Positions 45,217 through 52,363 of a stretch of 64,000 nucleotides of DNA are shown piece after piece. Within the stretch, counting starts at the first letter, position 1, and each line of letters starts with the position of its first letter. The position numbers and the translations under genes are program-made. The stretch comes from CAVQCJ01 sp963771835. Lineage in GTDB: Bacteria > Actinomycetota > Actinomycetes > Prado026. The notes beneath the pieces are model-generated. The model searched no databases. It was not told the origin of the DNA and was given only the letters and a program-made list of their open reading frames with translations. The stretch spans positions 620,001 to 684,000 of the forward strand of contig CAVYVA010000001.1 in NCBI GenBank assembly GCA_963771835.1. The letters run 5' to 3'.

Positions 45217-46430
45217 TGCGGGCGACGCCGCCGACTGGCCTCCCGCCGGCCCGGGTCAACCCGGCTGAGCTCGTGCCGACCGGCCTGCGAGCGCTGGCGG
45301 CCCGGCCACTGCGGACGTCGCTGTCCGCCGTCGGCATCGCGCTCGGGATCGCCGCGATCGTCGGCGTCCTGGGCGTGAGCAGCTCGCAGTCCGCGGACCT
45401 GCTCGCGCAGATCGACCGCCTCGGGACCAACCTGCTCACCGTCGTCAACGGACGCACGGCGCAGGGGACGGAGACCGAGCTGCCGGCGACGGCTCCGGTC
45501 ACTGCGGCGCGCCTGCCGGGGACGCAAGTCGTGACCGCCACTGCCGAGGTGCCCGACGCGCACGTGTACCGGACGGACCGGGTGCCCGCCTATCGCAACG
45601 GCGCCCTCTCGGTGCGCGCCACCGGCCTGGACCTGCTGCGCGCGGTCGACGGCCGGGTCCGGGTCGGACGCTTCCTGGACGCGGCGACCGCGCGCTACCC
45701 GGTCACCGTGCTGGGCGACGCAGCGGCGCGCACCCTCGGCATCGCGACGCTGGACCGACCGACCAGCGTCTGGCTCGGCGGGCGCTGGTTCGCCGTGGCC
45801 GGCGTCCTGGACCCGCTGCCGCTCGCGCCCGAGCTCGACCGGTCCGCGCTCGTCGGCTTCCCGCTCGCGGACGCGTCGCTCGGCCTCGACGGTCACCCCA
45901 GCCGGCTGTACGTCCGCGCGGCGACCGGCAGCGTGGTCGACGTCGCGAGCCGCCTGGCCGGGACCATCAGCCCGTTCGACCCGCAGGACGTGTCGGTCAG
46001 TCGACCCTCCGACGCGCTCGCGGCGCGGGCCGCCGTGGCCGGCGCGGCCAGCGCGCTCTACCTCGGGCTGGGCGCGGTCGCGCTGCTCGTCGGCGGTCTC
46101 GGGATCGCGAACGTCATGGTGGTCGCCGTGCTGGAGCGGCGCACCGAGATCGGCCTGCGTCGCACGCTCGGGGCCACCCGTGCTCAGGTTGCCGGGCAGT
46201 TCCTGGTGGAGTCGCTGGTGCTGTCCGCGCTGGGCGGGGTGGCCGGCGTCGCTCTCGGGGCCGTGGTGACCGCGATGCTTGCCCAGCAGCATGGGTGGAC
46301 CACGGTCGTCCCCGCGGTGTCGGTGTGGTCGGGTCTGGCCGTGGCGCTCGCCCTCGGCGGCGTCGCCGGCTCGTACCCGGCCCTACGCGCCGCCAGGATG
46401 TCGCCGAGCGACGCCCTGCGATCGGTCTAG
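45213..46430 (+). CDS. ABC transporter permease (MacB/FtsX type)
   Basis: A 405-residue permease. It has one N-terminal membrane helix (LSAVGIALGIAAIVGVLGVS), a large extracytoplasmic domain, and three C-terminal helices with the FtsX core LGGLGIANVMVVAVLERRTEIGL-like segment and RRTLGATRAQVAGQFLVES. It acts with the preceding ATPase and adaptor. MacB-type systems export peptides or act as mechanotransducers; the substrate is unknown. Stop TAG at 46428 is 65 bases before the kinase start. Confidence 0.9.
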   Translation: MMRATPPTGLPPARVNPAELVPTGLRALAARPLRTSLSAVGIALGIAAIVGVLGVSSSQSADLLAQIDRLGTNLLTVVNGRTAQGTETELPATAPVTAARLPGTQVVTATAEVPDAHVYRTDRVPAYRNGALSVRATGLDLLRAVDGRVRVGRFLDAATARYPVTVLGDAAARTLGIATLDRPTSVWLGGRWFAVAGVLDPLPLAPELDRSALVGFPLADASLGLDGHPSRLYVRAATGSVVDVASRLAGTISPFDPQDVSVSRPSDALAARAAVAGAASALYLGLGAVALLVGGLGIANVMVVAVLERRTEIGLRRTLGATRAQVAGQFLVESLVLSALGGVAGVALGAVVTAMLAQQHGWTTVVPAVSVWSGLAVALALGGVAGSYPALRAARMSPSDALRSV

Positions 46431-46495
46431 GCATGGCACGCTCGTCGGTGCCGGCCGGCTCGAACCGTCGGACGGTGGACGGAGGGACCACCCGG

Positions 46496-48055
46496 ATGCG
46501 GCTCGTCGCTGGGTTGCAGGCCAAGATGACCGCGTCGTACGTCCTCGTGACGGCGGCCGCGGTGGTGATCGTCGAGGTCGTTGTCCTGGGCCTGCTCGTC
46601 CCCAGCGCCGTGTCCGCCAACAACGTGCAGACCCGGGTCCAGTCGACCGCGGCCAGCATGGCGTCCAAGCTGTCCGGGGCGGCCTCGGGTGGCACGTCTG
46701 CCCCCGGTTCGGTCGACCTTCCGCTGGGCGCCGACGTGCTCGTGGCGCCCGGGAACGTGCAGGCCGACGACTCCGGCGGCGTGGTCGTGCCGCGGGTCAC
46801 CGGTCCGGCGCCCCCGTCGGGCGCGACGACTGCGGCGGTGGCTCTCGTCGTCTCGACCGACGGGCGGGTCCTCGCGTCGTCCTACCCTTCGCTGTACCCA
46901 GTGGGCTCGACACCACAGCTGCCCTACGACCCTGCACGCCAGTTCAAGGGCGGTGGGAACGGCAAGACTGCACGCGGAGCGGTCGTGTGGGCGGTGGGTC
47001 CGGTCACCTCGGCGCCGCCCGGTGCGGGCGTCGCCAAGTCGACCCTCAGTGCGTCGCCGTCGCCGTCTCCGTCAGCCGGCGCCGCCAAAGCGTCCGCAAG
47101 CCCGCTCCCTGCGGTGCAGGCGACGGTCTACGTGCAGGTGCCCGACGGCGCGGCGGTCGCGGGTGTGCGCGACCCTAGTCCGAGCCTGCGGTTGGCGGCG
47201 CTCGTCCTCCTGCTCCTGCTGCCGATCGGCGCGGCGTTCGGCTACCTGTCCACGCGCCGGACGGTGCGCCGGGTACGCCGGCTCGAGGACCTGACCGCGC
47301 ACATCGCGGCAGGTGAGCTGGACAAGCGCGCCAGGGTCTGCGGGCAGGACGAGCTCGGTGGCCTGGAGCGCGGCTTCAACGCCATGGCCGAGCAGCTGAG
47401 CGAGTCGCTCGACGCCGAGCGCCAGCTTTCCGGTGCCGCCGCGAGAGCGGCTGAGCGGACCCGGATCGCCCGAGAGCTGCACGACTCGGTATCGCAGGAC
47501 CTGTTCTCGCTCGGCCTGCTCGCGGGTGGGCTACGCAAGGCACTGCCCGACGGGTCCCCACTGCAGCCGGAGGTAGCGGCGATGGAGCGGACGTCGCGGC
47601 GGGCGCTGCGCGAGATGCAGGCGCTGCTGCTCGAGCTGCGACCCATCGCGATGGAGGACGTGGGTCTGGTCGCCGCGCTGACCGAGCTCTGCTCCGCCTA
47701 CCGCACCAGGCTGGGCGTGGACGTGACGCTCGAGCTCGGCGAGCTGCACGCGTCGACGGCCGTCGAGCACGGCGTGCTCCGGGTCGCGCAGGAGTCGCTC
47801 GCCAACGCCGTCAAGCACGGCGACCCTGCGCACATCGGCCTGTCGGTGTCGCAGGCGGGCGGCGTGGTCAGCGTCCGGGTGACCGACGACGGATCCGGCT
47901 TCGACGATCGTGCCGACGGCGGTCGTTCGTTGGGGCTCGGACTCGCGTCCATGCGCGAGCGCGTCGGCGAGCTCGGCGGCGAGCTCGTGGTCGAGTCCAG
48001 CCTGGGCGCCGGTACCACCGTGTCGGCGTCCGTGCCCTCCGGAGTGACGTCGTGA
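46496..48055 (+). CDS. Sensor histidine kinase, NarL-partner type (HisKA_3)
   Basis: A 519-residue kinase. Two membrane helices (about 12-38 and 225-250) enclose an extracytoplasmic sensor of about 185 residues with a Ser/Ala/Pro linker; a HAMP domain follows (RRTVRRVRRLEDLTAHIAAG). The phosphorylated His is in RIARELHDSVSQDLFSLG, and the ATPase has LANAVKHGD, DDGSGFDD and GLGLASMRERV. ATG 46496 is preferred because GGAGGG precedes it; ATG 46433 in the same frame lacks a good site. It probably senses the envelope condition that the exporter answers. Confidence 0.9.
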   Translation: MRLVAGLQAKMTASYVLVTAAAVVIVEVVVLGLLVPSAVSANNVQTRVQSTAASMASKLSGAASGGTSAPGSVDLPLGADVLVAPGNVQADDSGGVVVPRVTGPAPPSGATTAAVALVVSTDGRVLASSYPSLYPVGSTPQLPYDPARQFKGGGNGKTARGAVVWAVGPVTSAPPGAGVAKSTLSASPSPSPSAGAAKASASPLPAVQATVYVQVPDGAAVAGVRDPSPSLRLAALVLLLLLPIGAAFGYLSTRRTVRRVRRLEDLTAHIAAGELDKRARVCGQDELGGLERGFNAMAEQLSESLDAERQLSGAAARAAERTRIARELHDSVSQDLFSLGLLAGGLRKALPDGSPLQPEVAAMERTSRRALREMQALLLELRPIAMEDVGLVAALTELCSAYRTRLGVDVTLELGELHASTAVEHGVLRVAQESLANAVKHGDPAHIGLSVSQAGGVVSVRVTDDGSGFDDRADGGRSLGLGLASMRERVGELGGELVVESSLGAGTTVSASVPSGVTS

Positions 48056-48723
48056 TCCGGGTCCTGATCGTCGACGACCACGCCGTCGTACGACAGGGGC
48101 TGCGTTTCCTGCTGGCGCAGGAGCAAGACGTCGAGGTGGTGGGCGAGAGCGTCGACGGTGCGCATGCGCTCGTCGACGTCCGGGCGCTGAACCCGGAGGT
48201 CGTGCTGCTCGACCTGATCATGCCGCCGCCGGACGGTCTGTCGGTGCTGGAAGCGTTGGCGCGCGACCATCCAGCGGTTGGTGTCGTCGTGCTGACCTCG
48301 TCGTCCGACGACGAGGCCGTAGTGCGTGCGCTGCGCGCGGGCGCGCTGTCGTACCTGACCAAGACCGCCTCGGTCGAGGAGATCACGGCAGCCGTGCGGG
48401 CAGCGGCGCGAGGTGAAGGCCTGCTGAGCGGGCCGGATCTGGGACGGCTCGTGCGCTCGGGGCTGGGGTCGCGGTCCGGGACGACGCCGCGCGACAGTCT
48501 CGCGCTGCTGTCCGCTCGCGAGTCAGAGGTGCTCGCGTGCGTGGCCCGTGGTCGGACCAACCGTCAGATCGCTCGAGACCTCGGCATCAGCGAGGAGACC
48601 GTCAAGACGCACGTCACCCGGATCCTGGCCAAGCTCGGTGTGCCGGACCGCACCCAGGCCGCGATCATCGCGCTGCAGGGGCGGCTCGTGCCGCTGGACG
48701 AGGCACTCGACCGCCCCACCTGA
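48052..48723 (+). CDS. NarL/LuxR-family response regulator
   Basis: A 223-residue regulator with the receiver domain (VLIVDDHAVVRQGL; phospho-Asp in VVLLDLIMPPPDG; TSSS; Lys in YLTKTAS) and a C-terminal LuxR helix-turn-helix (LSARESEVLACVARGRTNRQ; GISEETVKTHVTRIL). GTG 48052 overlaps the kinase stop by four bases, a cognate pair. It is expected to control the exporter operon from the region upstream of 42336. Confidence 0.94.
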   Translation: MIRVLIVDDHAVVRQGLRFLLAQEQDVEVVGESVDGAHALVDVRALNPEVVLLDLIMPPPDGLSVLEALARDHPAVGVVVLTSSSDDEAVVRALRAGALSYLTKTASVEEITAAVRAAARGEGLLSGPDLGRLVRSGLGSRSGTTPRDSLALLSARESEVLACVARGRTNRQIARDLGISEETVKTHVTRILAKLGVPDRTQAAIIALQGRLVPLDEALDRPT

Positions 48724-48804
48724 GGGGGACCTGCGGTGGCTCTTGCAGCGGTCCGTCGAGATCTGGTCGTGGATCGACACCTCCAGCGCGTTCGGCGCAG
48801 GGCT

Positions 48805-48844
48805 CGCGGAACCCCTCGCTGCACCCTCTGTGAGGGGTTCCGCG
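48805..48844 (+). terminator. Strong hairpin after the response regulator gene
   Basis: Arms CGCGGAACCCCTC (48805-48817) and GAGGGGTTCCGCG (48832-48844) pair perfectly over 13 bases around a 14-base loop. It lies 82 bases past the stop codon and marks the end of the operon. Confidence 0.78.
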
Positions 48845-48950
48845 TGACCCGCCCTGGTTGCCGAGCGCTCCGCTGTACTCGGTCTTCCCCGATGTCGGTC
48901 CGCGAAACCGCGTGTTGCACCAAGCGAGTTACCCGGTTATCGCTAGCCGG

Positions 48951-49578
48951 TCACATCGAAGCCGCGGCGACCATGCCGCGCTCGATCTGGTGGACGCGGT
49001 CACGGATCGGCCAGAGCAGGACCTCGCGGGCTCCCGCGGCTGCATACCTGGCCAGCACCTCCGAGCAGTACTGGGCGCTCCCGATCGGCAGGTCCGCGAG
49101 CAGCTTCGGGTCGCGGTTCAGTGCTGGAGCCAGCACGCCGGTGAGCATCTCCTCCGCCTCCCGCCGGCTTTCGGTGACGTAGAGCCACATCGTGGCGATG
49201 GCGTCCGGGAAGGCGTCCGGCTCGCGACCCGCAGCGCGCAGATGATCGTCGAGCCGGGCGCGCGCCGCGGCGAATTGGTCCGGAGTCGCGTTGTACGCGG
49301 AGGCGAACCAGCCGTCCGCCTCAGCCGCCATTGCGGCGAGCCGCCGATCGGACCCCCAGCTGCCGAACCAGACCTGTGGGGGTGGGTCGGGCAGCGGCGC
49401 GAGCCTGGCATCCGCCGCGTGGTAGGTCCCGGGCTCGGCGGACTCGCCTCGCAGCAGACCCCGGACCAGTCGCAGCGCCTCGTCGAACCGCGCCCATCGC
49501 TGCCCGAAAGGAATGCCGACGGCGTCGTAGTCGACCTGGCTCGATCCGGGGCCGAGACCGCCGACCACCGGAGACATC
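48951..49578 (-). pseudogene. Luciferase-like monooxygenase, 5' end lost
   Basis: The readable part corresponds to about the last two thirds of an LLM-family flavin monooxygenase: LGPGSSQVDYDAVGIPFGQR, WARFDEALRLVRGLLRGE, VWFGSWGSDRRLAAMAAEAD and the C-terminal PIRDRVHQIERGM. The first 80-100 residues, with the conserved start and flavin-contact strand, are missing. At about 49578 the homology stops and a plus-strand fragment of an unrelated gene begins. The residues SGGR just before the junction are one frame off from the rest. This looks like a deletion or insertion junction, so I call it a remnant. Confidence 0.72.
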
Positions 49579-49803
49579 CTCAGCAGCCTGCTCAAGCTCG
49601 ACGAGTCACCGTGGGGTGACATCCACGGGAAGCCGCTCAACGCCCGCGGTCTGGCGGGCCGTCTGGGCAGGTACGAGGTCCGATCCAAGACCGTCCGCAT
49701 CGGCGAGGACACGGCCAAGGGCTACACCCGAGTAGATCTTGCCGACGCCTGGGCACGTTACTTGCCTAAGGATCTCGGTCCACATAGTTCAGGGGAGAAA
49801 TGA
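49579..49803 (+). pseudogene. C-terminal fragment of a DUF3631-type mobile-element protein
   Basis: 74 codons ending at TGA 49801 read LSSLLKLDESPWGDIHGKPL, ARGLAGRLGRYEVRSKTVRI and GYTRVDLADAWARYL. This is the conserved C-terminal end of DUF3631 proteins, ATPase-linked proteins carried by actinobacterial prophages and integrative elements. No start or N-terminal part exists; upstream sequence is the truncated monooxygenase on the other strand. It marks the left edge of the decayed element. Confidence 0.7.
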
Positions 49804-49879
49804 TCATGGAAAAGGACGTGGGTGGGTCTCCCAATGGAAACGTCACATCCGTCACAACGTCACACGTCGGGGTGTCGTG

Positions 49880-50104
49880 ATGAGCAACTCGCGCAGCCGC
49901 CGCCCCCGACCCAGCGCCGCCTTCCTGCGCGCCGTCCGACCCTGGCAGTGCCCCGACTGCTCGAGCGAGACCGGTCGACCCTGGCGTGGACCGGACGGCC
50001 TGTGGCACCTGCCCATCGCCCACGACGACAAGTGCCCGGCTCTGGCCGGCGTGACGTCGCTGCCGATCGCGTTCATCTACCTGCAGCGGAGCGCCACGCC
50101 GTGA
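49880..50104 (+). CDS. Small zinc-ribbon-like protein of the mobile element
   Basis: A 74-residue protein from ATG 49880 (GTG 49877 also possible). It contains WQCPDCSSE and a later HDDKC, which could make a four-ligand zinc site, and is rich in Arg at its start (SNSRSRRPRPSAAFLRAVRP). Small proteins of this type often follow DUF3631 genes in actinobacterial elements. Its TGA overlaps the next start GTG by four bases. No function is known. Confidence 0.55.
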   Translation: MSNSRSRRPRPSAAFLRAVRPWQCPDCSSETGRPWRGPDGLWHLPIAHDDKCPALAGVTSLPIAFIYLQRSATP

Positions 50105-50364
50105 CCGGCTCACCGATCGCCGCCGCGTCGATGCACCTGGCCGCCCTGGCCGCTGCTCACGCCGGCTGCGACGGCATCGCCTGCCCCCGTTACGGCGCCC
50201 GGACCCTGCTGACGTCACCGAGCCCGGAGGTCTTACACGTCCACCTGTTCCACCGCACCGCCCGCCCGCTGTCTGCCGAGCTGCGGCAGCCCTCGAATCG
50301 GCGGACCCACCCAGGAGCACCCAATGACCAGCGAACGCACGTCACCACGACGGAGGAGAGCTGA
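50101..50364 (+). CDS. Hypothetical small protein, probably frameshifted near its end
   Basis: An 87-codon frame starting with a GTGA overlap to the previous gene (TGSPIAAASMHLAALAAAHA; CDGIACPRYGARTLL). The segment FHRTARPLSAELRQ resembles FHRSTGPLPAERRQ coded 150 bases downstream, where the text continues ALESADPPRSTQ and stops just at the next ATG. In this copy one base is missing before CCCTCGAATCG, so the frame runs on to 50364. The original stop was probably at about 50325. No family recognised. Confidence 0.5.
   Translation: MTGSPIAAASMHLAALAAAHAGCDGIACPRYGARTLLTSPSPEVLHVHLFHRTARPLSAELRQPSNRRTHPGAPNDQRTHVTTTEES
50289..50332 (+). repeat. 44-base direct repeat, copy 1
   Basis: Bases 50289-50332 are identical to 50442-50485. 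The unit begins GCCCTCGAATCGG and ends CCCAATGACCAGC, so it includes AGGAG followed by an ATG start. Weaker similarity extends about 35 bases upstream in both copies, which suggests duplication of a gene end plus the next start. Confidence 0.9.
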
Positions 50365-50441
50365 CCGACTACCGGAAAGAGGAGGATGAGTTCGATGTCT
50401 TCCATCGCTCGACCGGCCCGTTGCCCGCCGAGCGACGGCAG

Positions 50442-50485
50442 GCCCTCGAATCGGCGGACCCACCCAGGAGCACCCAATGACCAGC
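50442..50485 (+). repeat. 44-base direct repeat, copy 2
   Basis: Second copy of the repeat at 50289-50332. Here the AGGAG and ATG serve the 87-residue ORF at 50477, and the upstream part encodes ALESADPPRSTQ of a short frame that stops in the TGA overlapping that ATG. Confidence 0.9.
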
Positions 50486-50740
50486 ACCTTGTCCCGAGTT
50501 AACAGCCACGCAAGCAACGCAATCGACAGCAGGAGCGCGGACGGGCGCTGCCACGAGTGTGGGATGCCGACCACCCGGTGGCGGTGCGGGTGGTGCGCGG
50601 AATTGCACGCGATTCGGTCGGCCAACGCGCTGGACCGCTACGGGCAGTACGAGCGGGTGCAGGTCGACTGGGTGCGCCTGCTGTGCCTGGTGACGATCAC
50701 GCTCGTCTTGGGGCTGGTCGTGGTGCTGGTGAGCCGTTAG
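50477..50740 (+). CDS. Small membrane protein with a CxxC-CxxC motif
   Basis: An 87-residue protein, ATG 50477 with AGGAG seven bases upstream. Residues about 24-41 read CHECGMPTTRWRCGWC, a compact zinc-ribbon pattern. The C-terminus is one membrane helix (LLCLVTITLVLGLVVVLVSR). So it is probably a membrane-tethered zinc-binding protein of the mobile element. I do not recognise the family. Confidence 0.62.
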   Translation: MTSTLSRVNSHASNAIDSRSADGRCHECGMPTTRWRCGWCAELHAIRSANALDRYGQYERVQVDWVRLLCLVTITLVLGLVVVLVSR

Positions 50741-51047
50741 GGCGGTGAGAATGCCGGCCCGGCGGGCTGAGGCCCGGTCCATTGCATGTGGACGCCGCGA
50801 AACTCGGACTGGTGTCTCCGCGCTCCCCTCGGTGTTGTCACTACCGTCGCCCACTGCGGACACGATAAGCGCAGAGACATCTGGCCTCGTGTGACGTAGG
50901 CCGACGATCGCGCCGCCCCTCTGGCCTCCGCCTGCGCCAGGCGGAGACATGTGAACGAGGTAGCCAAGACCCGGGGGGGGTGGGGTCGAAACGGAGAAGC
51001 CGCGGTACCCAAGACCGGCCAGTCCGGAACGAATAAAGGACCCGAAC
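50741..51047. other. Non-coding stretch with the left arm of a long inverted repeat
   Basis: I see no supported gene. It holds GAATGCCGG at 50749-50757, one of four copies of this 9-mer or its complement in the island, and at 50974-51025 the left arm of a long imperfect inverted repeat whose right arm is at about 52208-52260. GC content is lower than in the chromosomal core. Confidence 0.6.
50974..51025 (+). repeat. Left arm of a long imperfect inverted repeat
   Basis: The arm starts with a G-run and TGGGGTCG, then AACGG, GAAG, GCGGT and GACCGGCCAGTC. The reverse complement of 52208-52260 matches it over about 53 bases with about six mismatches and one gap. The arms enclose the HNH-like fragment and the membrane-protein gene. 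Confidence 0.8.
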
Positions 51048-51266
51048 ATGACCACTGGCTGGGCAACCCGCCGGCCGAACAAGGGCAGCGCCTCGAGCCG
51101 CGGCTACGGCGAGCAGTGGCGCCATCTGCGGCTGGCCCGCTTGTCGCCAGTCCGCACGCCGCGCATACCGCCGGATCCCGGGCTCCCGCCATGTGCACCG
51201 AACGGCACTTCGGTTCGGATGTGGCACGTAGCCCAGTCCACCCTTGCCAGTGAGACCGGGGGCTAG
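51048..51266 (+). pseudogene. Possible HNH endonuclease N-terminal fragment
   Basis: A 72-codon frame from ATG 51048 begins TTGWATRRPNKGSASSRGYG and EQWRHLRLARL, which resembles the N-terminus of small phage-type HNH nucleases. After that no HNH Cys or His residues appear in this frame or the others, and the rest is Pro/Arg-rich. I read it as a degenerate fragment. Its TAG shares the CTAG with the stop of the convergent gene at 51263. Confidence 0.35.
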
Positions 51267-52042
51267 TCGTCCTCCGGGTCGTGTTCACCGGGCAGGTCGC
51301 TTGGATGATGACGGCTGGCCCGCTTTTGCCCAACAGCTCGAACCACCCTGCCGCCGAACGCCCCCACCAAGCCGACGGCGACGGCGACGACGCCGACCTG
51401 CCACAGACCAGCTTCCACCATCGAAACGAGGAGCAGCGTAAGGGCGGCGATCGTAATGGCCGCGTAGGTGCGGCGACGGCTGCGCTTCGTGGAAGGTCCC
51501 TGGTGGCGTCCCTCCGTTTGGTCACCTTTCAGGGCCCATCGGGGTGGCGATTGATTGCGCTCAGGAAGGGCATGGCGGTACCAGTCCATGATGGACACGA
51601 CCCGCTCCCCCCTGGGCTCGGTCAGCGCGCCTGGGTAGCCGGGGGAAGGGAAGGTTAACCGCCGTCGTCCACCATCCTCACGAATCACCAGGCGGACTCC
51701 GCCTTCGTTCCACGGATTGCGCTCCAACGAATAGCCCTCGATTGCGGACCAGGGCCATGAGCCCGCGGCCATGAGCCCGCGTTTGTACCGGATCCCGGAC
51801 GAAGCCACTTCAAGATGCTCACGGCGTAGAACAAGCGGGTAGTAGAGCATCGGCAGGCCGAGCAGCCCGAGCAACAACGCCCAGGCGGGGGCCGAACCAG
51901 CAATGACGACACCCAGGGCGATGAGCAACGGAGCGATTCCAATCGCGCCGAGTATGAGTTCTGACCCGGCCGACTCCCGGAGCCGGATGACCGTGCTCGG
52001 AGGCTGCACAGCAGCGGCATCGTCTGCAGTCGCCACCCGCAC
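51263..52042 (-). CDS. PH-domain-like membrane protein, function unknown
   Basis: A 259-residue protein from GTG 52042. Two membrane helices near the start (ELILGAIGIAPLLIALGVVI; APAWALLLGLLGLPMLYYPL) are followed by a bacterial PH-like segment (REHLEVASSGIRYKRG; WSAIEGYSLERNPWNEGGVR; VVSIMDWYRHAL). A basic linker and two more hydrophobic spans (YAAITIAALTLLLVSMV; WQVGVVAVAVGLVGAFGG) come next. A 14-base tandem duplication at 51757-51784 (GCCATGAGCCCGCG twice) lies in the PH-like part and could itself have shifted the frame. Likely cargo of the element. Confidence 0.6.
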   Translation of the reverse strand: MRVATADDAAAVQPPSTVIRLRESAGSELILGAIGIAPLLIALGVVIAGSAPAWALLLGLLGLPMLYYPLVLRREHLEVASSGIRYKRGLMAAGSWPWSAIEGYSLERNPWNEGGVRLVIREDGGRRRLTFPSPGYPGALTEPRGERVVSIMDWYRHALPERNQSPPRWALKGDQTEGRHQGPSTKRSRRRTYAAITIAALTLLLVSMVEAGLWQVGVVAVAVGLVGAFGGRVVRAVGQKRASRHHPSDLPGEHDPEDD

Positions 52043-52363
52043 ATACTGCCGGTTCTGGAGCGGGCCAACCGGGGGGCCGGGGTCTACACGGCGGAGGCTA
52101 AGCGGGCCGTGACCGGCCAGTCAGGGCATCTATTTGCGGGCCCGATTTGGCCAAGGTCACGGTCCGTGACGGAAAGCGGCGGAAGAAAGCGCGGGGAGAG
52201 AGACCGCAGACTGGCCGGTCCTGGTCACCGCGCCCTTCCCCGTTGCGACCCCACCCCCCCGCTCGGGCCACCCCAGAACCGGCATTCTGTTCGTCGGCGG
52301 ATGGGACGCTAGCGGCGGCGGGACCCTGGTTGGCACCTCCGCCGATCCCAGTGGGCTGAACGA
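52043..52363. other. Non-coding stretch with the right arm of the inverted repeat
   Basis: No supported gene. It contains GACCGGCCAGTC at 52110-52121, the right arm of the long inverted repeat at about 52208-52260, and CCGGCATTC at 52279-52287. A minus-strand open frame crosses it from the haloperoxidase gene, but it is out of frame with that gene and looks incidental. Confidence 0.55.
52208..52260 (-). repeat. Right arm of the long imperfect inverted repeat
   Basis: Reverse complement of the arm at 50974-51025, about 87 percent identical over 53 bases by hand alignment. The shared core includes TGGGGTCG and GACCGGCCAGTC. Confidence 0.8.

Noticed and set aside
49560..49600. A copy of the tRNA-Val 3' end as the left attachment site of the island
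   Set aside because: I looked for the TTCGAACC and ATCGCCC segments near the left junction and found neither.
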